Shown one piece after another: positions 24,594 through 33,368 of a DNA stretch of 64,000 nt (the stretch's first letter is position 1; the number at the start of each line of letters is the position of its first letter). The DNA is from Pelomonas nitida. GTDB lineage: Bacteria > Pseudomonadota > Gammaproteobacteria > Burkholderiales > Burkholderiaceae_C. Both the position numbers and the translations under genes were made by a program. The stretch is taken from assembly GCF_043555975.1 (NCBI RefSeq), contig NZ_JBIGIA010000014.1, positions 1 to 64,000 on the forward strand, given 5' to 3'. The notes under the pieces are model-generated. The model saw nothing but the letters and a program-made list of their open reading frames with translations, was not told the DNA's origin and did no database searches.

Positions 24594-25727
24594 TTAGCGC
24601 GCGTGGCTGGGGGCGGCACGGTCGCGCGCACGGGCCTGTTCTGGCACCGGCATGGTGGGCGTGCGTTGCGGCTCTGCGGCCTTGTCGTAGATCTTGACCT
24701 TGGGCGTGATGCCGGCGCGGAGCCGTTGCGCCAGCTTCTCGTTGGCCGCCTCCAGCACGGCGGCGCGCTTGGCTTCCGGCACGCCCTTGGCGACGAGGAT
24801 GGCCTCAATCGCCGCAACGACGGCCTTGCGGCCACCGCTGCCGCGAGCCGACGGTTTGTCGGCGCTGGATGCCGGGGGCTGGCTCTCTGCCTGGCGCGTG
24901 GGCTCGATGCGGTTGGTCTGCCGCGCCTGCTGCTCGCGCCGCAGCACGTCGAGGTCGGCTGGGTTGGGCTCGTAGCCGATGGCTTTCACGCCGCGCACGG
25001 AGGCTTCCAGCCAGACCAGGCGCCGGAAGTCTTCGCTGCCGGACACGCGCAGCCCCTTCCAGTTGCGCGCTTGGGCGACATCGACCATGGATCGGGCTAC
25101 CGAGGGGCTGTTGGTGTCCGTCGCGAGCTTGAAGGTGGACTCTGTGAACGCCACGCGGGAGCTGTCGCCCCGGAAGCGGTATTCGGTGTGACCGATCTTC
25201 ACGGCGCCGATGCTGACCGGGGCGTTTTTGATGATGTAGCGGTCTTTCAGCGCTGCTTCCAGCCGGGACACGAGGGCCGATCGCTCGGCGTCGGATTCGA
25301 TCTTGGCGAGCGCCTTGGCGTCGACCTGTTCGGGTTGCGCTTGGGGCTTGGGCATGGGCTGCGTGTCGGCCCGGTCGCCCTTGGCCGGGCCAGGGTCCAG
25401 CGGGCGCTCGGGCTGTGCCGGCAGGGGCTCGCCGCGTTGCCATTGCGTGCCGACCTTGGTCACCGGCGTGCGCTGGCCGTCCTCGGCGATGGCGGTGACG
25501 CGCTGGCTGCCGAGCTGGTCTGCCTTGGTGGTGATCTCGGCCAGTGTCTTGGCGCGGTAGGTCACCTCGGCGAAGGGGTCGCGCAGCTCGAAGCGTTCGC
25601 CGCTGAAGTCCAGCGGTGTCTGGAACTTCTCCTTGGCCACGGCCGCGCGGTTGGCGGGTTCGACGGTGCCGCCGGTGCGTGGAGCTTGGGCGGCAGGCTG
25701 CGCGCCGTTGGGGGTGTCTGCATCCAT
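24594..25727 (-). CDS. LPD7-domain protein, possible detached relaxase tail
   Basis: A 377-residue protein. Residues about 30-85 form a small domain (FQTPLDFSGERFELRDPFAEVTYRAKTLAEITTKA), the region 125-235 (LEAALKDRYIIKNA...FRGDSSRVAFTESTFKLATDTNSPSVARSMVDVAQARNWKGLRVSG, in pieces) is typical of LPD7, the large polyvalent-protein-associated domain usually fused to relaxases. A Gln/Arg-rich C-terminal part follows. Located between the OmpA lipoprotein gene and DUF1173. It may complete the short relaxase in trans, which is inference. Confidence 0.7.
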   Translation of the reverse strand: MDADTPNGAQPAAQAPRTGGTVEPANRAAVAKEKFQTPLDFSGERFELRDPFAEVTYRAKTLAEITTKADQLGSQRVTAIAEDGQRTPVTKVGTQWQRGEPLPAQPERPLDPGPAKGDRADTQPMPKPQAQPEQVDAKALAKIESDAERSALVSRLEAALKDRYIIKNAPVSIGAVKIGHTEYRFRGDSSRVAFTESTFKLATDTNSPSVARSMVDVAQARNWKGLRVSGSEDFRRLVWLEASVRGVKAIGYEPNPADLDVLRREQQARQTNRIEPTRQAESQPPASSADKPSARGSGGRKAVVAAIEAILVAKGVPEAKRAAVLEAANEKLAQRLRAGITPKVKIYDKAAEPQRTPTMPVPEQARARDRAAPSHAR

Positions 25728-25745
25728 GGCGATCTCCTGGGGTGA

Positions 25746-26402
25746 TCAACGGTTGGCGCCGAGCGCGACGGGCGCGGCGCGGTAGATCTCGATCTCGACG
25801 CGGCGGTTCAGCGCCTGGCCGCTGCTGCTGCCGTTGTCGGCCACCGGGTCGCCCGTGGGCTGGTGGGTGGAGCGGATGCGCGCGGCGTCGACGCCGGCGG
25901 CGACCAGGTAGTCGCGCACGGCGTTTGCGCGGTCGCGGGCGATGTGGCTTTCGGCGAGGGTGTCGGTCTGCCCATCGGTGCGGCCGCGCAGCATCACCAG
26001 CGGTGCCGACTTGGCTTCGGCCACCAGCTGCTGCGCGGCGTCCGTGGGGATGTCGACGCGCGAGCTGCCGTAGGCGAAACGCACCGTGTAGACGGCGTTG
26101 CCTTGCACGGGCTTGGCTTGGGGTGCTGTCCCGTTAGCCGCTTGCAGGCTGAGCAGCGCCTGCTGTCGGGCGGAGAGGCTGGCCAGCGTGGTGGCTGTGG
26201 AGTCCGCCAGGCGTGTGGCCTCGGTGGCCAGCAGGCGGGTGTTCTGCAGCTCGTGCTTGCAGACCTGCAGCTCCACGGCCGTCGCCGAGTTGACGGGCCG
26301 CTTGCTGGATTCATCGACCGAGGGCGGCTTGGGTGGCGAGCTGCAGGACGCCAGCAGGGTGAGCGGCAGCAGGAATGGCGTCAGAAGGATGGTCGTGCGC
26401 AT
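25746..26402 (-). CDS. OmpA-family lipoprotein encoded in frame with virD4
   Basis: A 218-residue protein that can start at ATG 26402, which has a good ribosome-binding site (AAGGGAGC). It has its own lipoprotein signal peptide (LLTPFLLPLTLLASC, lipobox LASC), a helical linker, and a C-terminal OmpA peptidoglycan-binding domain (RGRTDGQTDTLAESHIARDR, LNRRVEIEI). This strongly suggests separate translation and export, even though the upstream frame is open. It may anchor the T4SS to the wall and stand in for the absent VirB7 lipoprotein. Confidence 0.75.
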   Translation of the reverse strand: MRTTILLTPFLLPLTLLASCSSPPKPPSVDESSKRPVNSATAVELQVCKHELQNTRLLATEATRLADSTATTLASLSARQQALLSLQAANGTAPQAKPVQGNAVYTVRFAYGSSRVDIPTDAAQQLVAEAKSAPLVMLRGRTDGQTDTLAESHIARDRANAVRDYLVAAGVDAARIRSTHQPTGDPVADNGSSSGQALNRRVEIEIYRAAPVALGANR

Positions 26403-28436
26403 GGCGCTGCTCCCTTCAGTGGGGCTACAGTGAGGAAGGGGTTCCGGCGTTAACGGCTCGGTGAGAGGCTCGGTGGGCGGCTCCATCAACACGCCGTCGT
26501 CATCGGCCACGGGTTCAATCTCGCCGCCGACATCGGCGTGGTCCGGCGCGAAGAAGTCGACGAGCGTTCCGGCCAGGTGATTCGGCGTGCCGATCAGTTG
26601 CTCGGGCAGCTGGCTCAGGTCATGGGCCAGCGCCGCCACGTCGATGCTCTCGCCGGGCGCGAGCTCGTCGTCGGCATAGCGCCAGCGCTGCTGGGCCTTT
26701 GCCAGGTGCAGGGCCATGTTCATGGCTGGCACGACGGGCGGGCGCATCAGCCGGGCGCTGAAGGCCTTGTCGCGGAAGTAGCGGATCTTGTCGCCCAGGA
26801 TGGGCTTGCAGTTCTCCAGCACCAGGACCAGTCGGTCGCGGCCCAGCTCCTTGAACTCCTGCGGCAGCAGCAGCGCGCGGCGTTGCTCGCTCTCATTGCG
26901 GCTGACGGAACTGCTGCCGTGCGTGCTGAAGGAGCGGCTGCGCCCGTGCGAGGTGGCGCGCTCGGTGAACTGGCCCAGCATGGCGCTGTATTCGTCGGCA
27001 TCGCGCTGCTCGCGCGGCGCGTAGAGGATTTGCAGGCCGTGGTTGGTGGCGAAGGTGCGGGCCTCCTTGTCGCCATAGACGGCGTCGAGCTGCGACATGG
27101 CCTGCACGACGGTCAGCAGCCGCAGGTTGTAGCCGGCGAGGAAGGCAGCGGCCGACGTGATGATGCCGACCCGGCCCATGGCCGTGAACTCGTCGTTCAC
27201 CAGCAGGCATTGGTGCGCGAGCGTCTTGTCCTGCTCGGGGAGGTGCCGGGTGTTGAGGTGGACCAGTTGCGAGAAGAACAGGTTCAGCAGCGGGCGGGCA
27301 CTGGCCAGGCGGTTGGGCGGGATGCGCACATAGACCGACATGCGGCGGCGGCGCAGGTCCTCCAGCCTGAAGTCGTCGGCGCTGGTGGCGGCATCGACGA
27401 TGGCATCGGCAAACACCACCAGCGGCGCATTGAAGGTGGCCACGACGCTGGACAGCGTGTTGTCGGAGTTGGACAGCAGGCGCTGCAGGGCGTCCGCGCA
27501 TTCGTCCGACAGCGGCTTGCCTTGCTCGCGGCGGCCGCCGATGACAGCGTGGAGGTGGTCTTTGAGCGGCTGGCCCTTGCCGGAGGACTGCCGCAGCATC
27601 TCGCCGATGGTGCGGGGCAGGTCCGGGGACTCCAGCAACAACAGGCCCAGGCCCAGAAAGAGGTTGCGGGCCTGGTCGTTGAAGAAGGCTTCGGACGAGG
27701 TGCCGCCGGTGTCGTTGGGGAAGAAGACCTGGCCTATCGTCAGCAGGTCGCCCACGCGGTGCAGTTCGCTGGTGCGCACTGACGACAGCGGGTTCCAGCG
27801 GTGGCTGCGGGCCAACTCGTCGAAGGGCGAGAAGGCGTAGACGGCCTGGCCGCGCGCTGCGCGATAGCCGGCCGTGATGTCAAAGTTCTCGCCCTTGATG
27901 TCCAGCGCGACCAGCGAGTCGGGCCAGTTCAGCAGGTTGGGGACGACGATGCCGACACCTTTGCCGCTGCGGGTCGGCGCGGACAGCATGACCGAGAGCT
28001 GGCCGGGCAGGGCGAGGAACTGCCCCCGGTATTTGCCGACCAGGATGGCGGGCCGCTCGTCGGCACGCGTGAGGCCGGCGGCAGCCACTTCCGCGGCAGT
28101 GGCGAAGCGCGCGTCACCGTGCAGCGAGCGGCGCGGCCGCGCGGCAACGACGAGTGCCCCCGGCAAGATCACGAGCAGGCCAAGGCCCGACACGGCGATG
28201 GCCAGCTGCAGCCGCTTGCGCAGGCGTTCATCGTCGGCGTAGAGCTGCCAGTAGCAAACGATGCTGGTGAGCTGGGCTTGGGCCGGGTTGGCCTTGTTCA
28301 GCAGCAGGAAGAGCACGCCGGCCATGTAGACCGCAGCGACGGCCAAGGCTGCGTAGGCGGCGATGCCGAAGACGCTGGCGGCGACCACGCGCCCCGTGGA
28401 CCAGGGTGTCGAGGGCAGGGCGGCTGGGGTGCTCAT
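25746..28436 (-). CDS. virD4: VirD4-type coupling protein, reading frame running on into an OmpA-like lipoprotein
   Basis: The frame codes for 896 residues. About 678 residues up to the internal ATG at 26,402 are a VirD4/TraG coupling ATPase that brings relaxase-DNA to the channel: two N-terminal membrane helices, Walker A in SAPTRSGKGVGIVVPN (near residue 150), Walker B in LLVNDEFTAMGR (near 415). The part before 26,402 ends in a PTEPLTEPLTPEPLP low-complexity tail. There is no stop before the OmpA-like gene, so either a true fusion exists or a stop was lost; a one-base shift would reach a TAA near 26,450. The start overlaps the virB11 stop by 4 bp. Confidence 0.88.
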   Translation of the reverse strand: MSTPAALPSTPWSTGRVVAASVFGIAAYAALAVAAVYMAGVLFLLLNKANPAQAQLTSIVCYWQLYADDERLRKRLQLAIAVSGLGLLVILPGALVVAARPRRSLHGDARFATAAEVAAAGLTRADERPAILVGKYRGQFLALPGQLSVMLSAPTRSGKGVGIVVPNLLNWPDSLVALDIKGENFDITAGYRAARGQAVYAFSPFDELARSHRWNPLSSVRTSELHRVGDLLTIGQVFFPNDTGGTSSEAFFNDQARNLFLGLGLLLLESPDLPRTIGEMLRQSSGKGQPLKDHLHAVIGGRREQGKPLSDECADALQRLLSNSDNTLSSVVATFNAPLVVFADAIVDAATSADDFRLEDLRRRRMSVYVRIPPNRLASARPLLNLFFSQLVHLNTRHLPEQDKTLAHQCLLVNDEFTAMGRVGIITSAAAFLAGYNLRLLTVVQAMSQLDAVYGDKEARTFATNHGLQILYAPREQRDADEYSAMLGQFTERATSHGRSRSFSTHGSSSVSRNESEQRRALLLPQEFKELGRDRLVLVLENCKPILGDKIRYFRDKAFSARLMRPPVVPAMNMALHLAKAQQRWRYADDELAPGESIDVAALAHDLSQLPEQLIGTPNHLAGTLVDFFAPDHADVGGEIEPVADDDGVLMEPPTEPLTEPLTPEPLPHCSPTEGSSAMRTTILLTPFLLPLTLLASCSSPPKPPSVDESSKRPVNSATAVELQVCKHELQNTRLLATEATRLADSTATTLASLSARQQALLSLQAANGTAPQAKPVQGNAVYTVRFAYGSSRVDIPTDAAQQLVAEAKSAPLVMLRGRTDGQTDTLAESHIARDRANAVRDYLVAAGVDAARIRSTHQPTGDPVADNGSSSGQALNRRVEIEIYRAAPVALGANR

Positions 28437-29521
28437 GCCGACACCTCGGCGCCCGAGCCATGCCGCGCCAGCCGCTGGCCGCGTGGCTCGTAGAGAATCT
28501 CGGAGATGAAGCGGCCGCGTTCATCGCGGTCAAACTGCACGACGATGTCCACGACGAGGCTCAGCAGGCGCTTGATCTCGTCCAGCCGCAGGCCGGCCCC
28601 GGCGCCGGTCTCGCGGATCATCAGCGCCATCTGCTCGAAGGCCAGCGCGCAGCTGCCGGCGTGAACGCTGGTGATGCTGCCGGGATGGCCGGATGCCGCG
28701 AGACGCACGAAGTGGAAGCACTCGTCGCCGCGCACCTCGGCCAGGAAGATGCGGTCCGGCCGCATGCGCAGGCAGGCTTCGAGCAGCGACTTGGCGGTGA
28801 CCCGTGCCGTGCCCTGGGCATCCTTGCTGTAGAACAGGTGGACGGCGTTGGGGTGGTGGGGCAGCGTCAGCTCGGCGGTGTCCTGGATGGTGATCAGGCG
28901 CTCGCGCTGCGGCACTTCTTCCACCAGGCCCTTCATAAAGGTCGTCTTGCCCGACCCGGTCTTGCCGCTGACGACGATGGTCTGGCAGCTGCGCACGGCG
29001 AGGCGCAGGAAGTCGGCGTAGCGCCCGGCGTTCTTCAACGCGAGGAGTTCGGCCTCGTGCGAGCGCATGGTGCCGGTCTGCTCATGCGAGACATTGGCGG
29101 CCCGCTCGAACAGGCCTTCGCGCTCAAAGTCGGCCAGTCCCTTGATGACGGTGGCGGGCTTGCGGATGGTGATGGACACGGTGCCGCGCTGCACGGCCGG
29201 CGGGATGACGAACTGCACGCGCTCGCCGCTAGGCAGCGTGGCCGACAGCAGCGGGCGCTCCTGGTTGATCTGCTGATCGCAGTAGGTGGCGACAGCCGTG
29301 GCGAGTGACAGGCAGCGTTCCAGCGTCATGTCCGGGGCGGGCACCGTTTGCCAGCCGGCGGTCGTCTCGATCAGCAGCTCGCCGGGGCGGTTGATGCAGA
29401 GCTCCAGCACATCAGCCGAGTCGAGGTGTCGACGCAGCGGGCGCAGGAGCTCGACCACCGAGGTGGCATCGCCATGCCAGCCGTCGCTGGGGGCGTCACA
29501 GGTGCAGGCGGTGGTGTTCAT
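28433..29521 (-). CDS. virB11: VirB11-type traffic ATPase
   Basis: A 362-residue hexameric ATPase that powers pilus assembly and DNA transfer. Walker A is VSGKTGSGKTTFMKG (near residue 175), the Asp box is ITIQDTAELTL, Walker B is RPDRIFLAEVRGDE (near 240), and the His box is GSITSVHAGS. Length is normal. ATG 29521 lies 5 bp after the virB10 stop. Its own stop overlaps the virD4 start. Confidence 0.9.
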   Translation of the reverse strand: MNTTACTCDAPSDGWHGDATSVVELLRPLRRHLDSADVLELCINRPGELLIETTAGWQTVPAPDMTLERCLSLATAVATYCDQQINQERPLLSATLPSGERVQFVIPPAVQRGTVSITIRKPATVIKGLADFEREGLFERAANVSHEQTGTMRSHEAELLALKNAGRYADFLRLAVRSCQTIVVSGKTGSGKTTFMKGLVEEVPQRERLITIQDTAELTLPHHPNAVHLFYSKDAQGTARVTAKSLLEACLRMRPDRIFLAEVRGDECFHFVRLAASGHPGSITSVHAGSCALAFEQMALMIRETGAGAGLRLDEIKRLLSLVVDIVVQFDRDERGRFISEILYEPRGQRLARHGSGAEVSA

Positions 29522-29526
29522 CGCGC

Positions 29527-30927
29527 TCACCGCTTGGAGGGGCGCAGTTCGTAGACGGACGAGAAGTCCACGTCGCGCGCCACGTAGATGCCCACGATGC
29601 CGCCTTGGTTCTGATAGACCAGCGGTGGGATGTTGATGGTGCTGTCCAGCACCTTCTCTGCAAGCTTGCTGGTGTTGGCCGTGGTGTACGGCAGCACGAT
29701 GGTGTCGCCTTGCCGCTCGTTCGCCTGGTTCTGGATGACCAGCTTCACCGAGTCGTCGATGAGGGACATCAGCATGGCGGCGCCAATGCGCTCGGGCCAG
29801 CGGTTGTCCACGTAGCCGTCGATGCCGGCCTCGCCCAGCGGCCCGGTGGCGGGGGAGTCGATGTCCACGGTGACGCCCAGCGGTGTGCGGATGCGCGTCC
29901 ACAGCACCGGGATGCGGACCATGCCGGGCCGGACGGACGTGATGCGGTACTCGCCGTCGAGGTGGGAGCCGCGCTCGATCAGCAAGACGCGGCCGTCGTC
30001 GCTGAAGACATTCCGCTGCACCTGGCAGCCCACGAGGCCGGACGCGGCGCTGATGACCCGGGTCTTCAGGGCGCAGGTGAAAGCCGTGCCCTTGGGCAGC
30101 GTGAGGCTGCGGTCGCCCAGCGTGGCCGCTGCGACGCGAGCGGTGGTGGAGCCCTGCAGTTGGCCGTTGAAGAGCCCGCCCGTGGAACCGCCCGGTTGTG
30201 CCATCGGGCCGGCGGCTGGCGGCGCATTGAGCAGGGCGGCGGCGGGGGACATGGCCACGGGCTCCGCGCCGGCGGCGTTGGTGGGTCGGGTGAGGTTGTC
30301 GAGCAAGCCCTGCAGCTGGCGCTGGTAGCCCTCCAGGTTGCGGGTGGTGGCGGCCAGTGGGTCATCGGGGGTGGCAGCCTGGCTGGCCTCGGGTGCGCCT
30401 TGCGGGTGGGCGGTCGAGGGGGCGGCGCCAGTCGCATGACTGTTGGGGCGCGATGAGACCAGCAGGGTAGGCGCGTCTTCGGGGGCCGCACGCTTGGTGC
30501 CGCTGCTGTGCGGGCCGGCTTCGCCGGTTCGGATCACGCCGATCGGCTCAGCGCTTTCGTTGGCGTCGGGCAGCAATGCCGGGATGCGCGGCGCCGGGTT
30601 GGCCGTTGGCGCGGAGGCTGCAGCCATGTCCAGCTTGCGGGGCTCGGCCGAGGCGGCTGTTGGCTTGTCACCGATGCGCACATGGGCCTCGGCCGGGTCT
30701 TCCTTGCCGCTCAGCGCAAAACGGTGGATGCCGAAGGCCAGCAGGCCGATCAGCAAGCCGGTCAGCAGCAGCAGGGCGGCCAGGCCCTTGCGCGAGATCG
30801 CAATCTGCCGAGGTGCGGCCACGTTGGGAATGCCGGGCTCACCGACGAGCGCGGCCATGGTGTTGGCGCCCGGCTCGCGGCCGACTGCGAGGGCGTCATC
30901 GGGCGGCTGAGGCTGATGGGCGGTCAT
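29527..30927 (-). CDS. virB10: VirB10-type T4SS core protein
   Basis: A 466-residue protein spanning both membranes. A short cytoplasmic N-terminus is followed by one inner-membrane helix (GLAALLLLTGLLIGLLAFGI, near residues 48-67), a long Pro/Ala-rich periplasmic region, and the C-terminal VirB10/TrbI beta-barrel domain (LPKGTAFTCALKTRVISA, GYVDNRWPERIGAAMLMSLI, with the antenna helices). It overlaps virB9 by 4 bp. Confidence 0.9.
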   Translation of the reverse strand: MTAHQPQPPDDALAVGREPGANTMAALVGEPGIPNVAAPRQIAISRKGLAALLLLTGLLIGLLAFGIHRFALSGKEDPAEAHVRIGDKPTAASAEPRKLDMAAASAPTANPAPRIPALLPDANESAEPIGVIRTGEAGPHSSGTKRAAPEDAPTLLVSSRPNSHATGAAPSTAHPQGAPEASQAATPDDPLAATTRNLEGYQRQLQGLLDNLTRPTNAAGAEPVAMSPAAALLNAPPAAGPMAQPGGSTGGLFNGQLQGSTTARVAAATLGDRSLTLPKGTAFTCALKTRVISAASGLVGCQVQRNVFSDDGRVLLIERGSHLDGEYRITSVRPGMVRIPVLWTRIRTPLGVTVDIDSPATGPLGEAGIDGYVDNRWPERIGAAMLMSLIDDSVKLVIQNQANERQGDTIVLPYTTANTSKLAEKVLDSTINIPPLVYQNQGGIVGIYVARDVDFSSVYELRPSKR

Positions 30928-31823
30928 GGCGTGGCCCCTCTGGCGCTTGCGGCCTGCGGTGCGCTGGCTTCCTTGAGAACGCGCTGCACGCCGGGCACGG
31001 TGGTGCCCTCGCCGGGTGGCTGGCCCTCCAGGTCGAAGGCCTCGTTCCAGAGGCCCACCACGGATGAGCCGGCGCGCAGCATCAGCCGCCGGCTGACCCG
31101 GTCGACGACCAGCAGGTCGTCTTCCATGCGGGCGTTGACCAGGGTCTCGCTGCCGTCGCCGCGCACGTGGAAGACGGCCGGCACCTCGCGGTTGCCGGGG
31201 AAGCGCAGGTAGGTGAAGCGGCCGTCATCGAAGACCAGCGTGGGGACGATGTCGTCGGAGTCCCGGCCCTCGGCCAGGCTGTACTGCGTGTTCATCACCT
31301 GCGGTTTGGCCTGCAGCCGCTCGGCCACCAGTGCTTGCGGGTGGGGCGGCTCGGGGATGACGAGGGGCGGCAACAGAGGCGCGTGGCGTGGCTCCGGCCC
31401 GGACGGCGACGGTGCCGGCCTTGCAGGCGCCTTCACGTTAAGCCGGAACACCGGCGGTCGGGCGTCGTTGTCGGCGAGCACGACGAACTTGAAGGTGTGC
31501 GTTCGCTGGTCGGTGACGACGGCCAGGTTGTTGGCGGCGCCGGCCGTGCTCTTGGGCTTGACGAAGAGGTTGCGACTGCCCGGCTGGGCCGCGATGCACC
31601 AGGCGGCCTCGGGCTTGCTGCAGTCGCCGCCCAGGCCGGCGGCGACATCGGTGATGCGTTCGTCCGGGGCCAGCGTGACCAGCGTGACGACACCTCGCTT
31701 GACGGGGACCGTGACGACGGCTTGTGCGTCGTAGGCGATCTCACGCAGGCGTGGGTCCTGCGATGGCGGTGCGGCGTGCGCGGCCAGCGACGACATGCCG
31801 ACCAGGAACAGCACGAGCTTCAT
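30924..31823 (-). CDS. virB9: VirB9-type T4SS core protein
   Basis: A 299-residue exported protein that forms the outer-membrane core ring with VirB10 and a lipoprotein. It has a signal peptide (MKLVLFLVGMSSLAAHA), an N-terminal VirB9 domain (DPRLREIAYDAQAVVTVPVK, FVKPKSTAGAANNLAVVTD), a Pro-rich linker, and the C-terminal domain (TLVFDDGRFTYLRFPGNREV). Start and stop overlap virB8 and virB10 by ATGA. Confidence 0.9.
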   Translation of the reverse strand: MKLVLFLVGMSSLAAHAAPPSQDPRLREIAYDAQAVVTVPVKRGVVTLVTLAPDERITDVAAGLGGDCSKPEAAWCIAAQPGSRNLFVKPKSTAGAANNLAVVTDQRTHTFKFVVLADNDARPPVFRLNVKAPARPAPSPSGPEPRHAPLLPPLVIPEPPHPQALVAERLQAKPQVMNTQYSLAEGRDSDDIVPTLVFDDGRFTYLRFPGNREVPAVFHVRGDGSETLVNARMEDDLLVVDRVSRRLMLRAGSSVVGLWNEAFDLEGQPPGEGTTVPGVQRVLKEASAPQAASARGATP

Positions 31824-32593
31824 GACTTGCCTCCCGGCGCGGCCGTGTTGATCTCGGGGTCTGAGCGGTAGGCGGTGACGACAAAGCCGAAGGGGTTCTC
31901 CATGCGGTCGCTTTCCTTGGCCAGCACCTGGGGCTGGTACTTGAACTCGATGCTGGCGACGTGCCGGGTGGTGACGTCGGGCAGGCTCCGCTCGGCGATG
32001 TGGACGACCTTTTCGTAGGTGACGGTGGCCTGCCCGTGGTTGCCCGCGCGGCCGGACGCCGCGAGCCGCACGCTGATGATGTTGATGCGCCAGTCCTGGC
32101 TGCCGGCCAGCTTCTTGTGCAGGGCCGTCTCGCCTTCGAACTGCTGGTTGTAGCTGGCGAAGACCGTGGGCACGGCCATGCGGGCGACCTGGTCGAAGTC
32201 GCGCTGCAGAAACATCCAGTTGTAGCCCTCGCGGGCCCGCACGAAGGCGGCGAGGTTGTGCTTGTCCAGCGCCTCCATCGGCGGGATGGTTTCGACGGCG
32301 AGGCGCTGCTGCACGGTGGCTTCGCCGGTGACCCGGTCGACGACGATGGGGATCTCGACCACGCGCCGCAGCGGCCCCTGGGCGAACACGGCGGCGATGC
32401 CGATGAAGCCCAGCGCAAAGCCGCCGATGGCGACGCACCAGGCGCGGCGCTCCGAGCGCTCCAGCATCAGGGCGTGGTCGATTTCCCAGCTGACGTTGGC
32501 CTCGATCGCCGCAGCGTCAGCGGCTGCGCGCGCTGCGGTGCGGGAGGCTTCAGGCAATGCAGCAGCTCTTCCTGGTGTCAGGACGGCACTCAT
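31820..32593 (-). CDS. virB8: VirB8-type inner-membrane T4SS protein
   Basis: A 257-residue bitopic protein. The N-terminal 60 residues are cytoplasmic with the family block VSWEIDHALMLERSERRAW, then one membrane helix (VAIGGFALGFIGIAAVFAQG), then the periplasmic NTF2-like VirB8 domain (LDKHNLAAFVRAREGYNWMFL, VASIEFKYQP). It nucleates the inner-membrane complex. 55 bp separate it from virB5. Confidence 0.9.
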   Translation of the reverse strand: MSAVLTPGRAAALPEASRTAARAAADAAAIEANVSWEIDHALMLERSERRAWCVAIGGFALGFIGIAAVFAQGPLRRVVEIPIVVDRVTGEATVQQRLAVETIPPMEALDKHNLAAFVRAREGYNWMFLQRDFDQVARMAVPTVFASYNQQFEGETALHKKLAGSQDWRINIISVRLAASGRAGNHGQATVTYEKVVHIAERSLPDVTTRHVASIEFKYQPQVLAKESDRMENPFGFVVTAYRSDPEINTAAPGGKS

Positions 32594-32648
32594 GGTGGAC
32601 CTCGTGTGTTTGGGGGGGCGGGCGGTCCCGCCCAGGGAACTCAGGGCA

Positions 32649-33344
32649 TCAGGGCAGGTAGTCGGACACCTTGCCGGTGCGGATCAGCATCTGTTGCTGG
32701 TACTCGCGGTCACGGGAGCGGGCGATGCGTTCCTCGCTGTCGGCCATGCCTTGCAGCATTTGGACTTGCGAGAGTTCGTGGCTGAGCAGGGCGTTCTCGG
32801 CGCCGATGCGCGCTTGGATCTCCTGCACGGACTTCTGATCGTTGGTGGCGTTGATCTGGCCCATCAAGGAACGGATCTGGGTGAGGCGCCCGGAGGCAGC
32901 CCGCATCGCGTCTTGCAGCATGCCCTTTTGTTGGTAGGGCTGGGCCAGGGCTGCCTGGCAGTTCAGGCGGTCTGGCCCGGTGCGATCGGCGCAGTTGTAG
33001 ACCATGGCCGCGTCGCGCAGCGTGCGGCCTGTCGTGCTGAGCCCGGCGTAGCCCGACGCCGTGATGTCGTTCAGCAAGGTGTAGGCGTTGGCCGGCACAT
33101 AGTTGGCCAGGGCCGGGTTGTTGAAGACCTCGCCCAGGTTGCGCACACCGTTGATGCTGCGCAGCTGGTCTTGCAGCTTGGTGATCTGGTCGACCTGGTT
33201 CCGGATCTTGGTGATGTCGTTCATGACCTGCTGAACGGTCTGCAGCAGGTTGGCGACATCGATGACCGGGATGCCGCTGGCACGGGCAGGGCTGCCACAG
33301 GCCAGCAGCAGGGTGGCGGCAAGGATGCTGAGGCGTTGACGCAT
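32649..33344 (-). CDS. virB5: VirB5/TrbJ-type minor pilin
   Basis: A 231-residue exported protein with a signal peptide, then the VirB5 core: IPVIDVANLLQTVQQVMNDI, a long alpha-helical bundle with coiled-coil character and a C-terminal SRDREYQQQMLIR helix. VirB5 sits at the pilus tip and contacts recipient cells. Here it follows virB6, the reverse of the Agrobacterium order. Confidence 0.82.
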   Translation of the reverse strand: MRQRLSILAATLLLACGSPARASGIPVIDVANLLQTVQQVMNDITKIRNQVDQITKLQDQLRSINGVRNLGEVFNNPALANYVPANAYTLLNDITASGYAGLSTTGRTLRDAAMVYNCADRTGPDRLNCQAALAQPYQQKGMLQDAMRAASGRLTQIRSLMGQINATNDQKSVQEIQARIGAENALLSHELSQVQMLQGMADSEERIARSRDREYQQQMLIRTGKVSDYLP

Positions 33345-33368
33345 GACGATCTCCTTGGCTGCGGTGAA

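Noticed and set aside
26300..26310. GCTGGATTC inside the OmpA-like gene
   Set aside because: Coding sequence with no partner arm.
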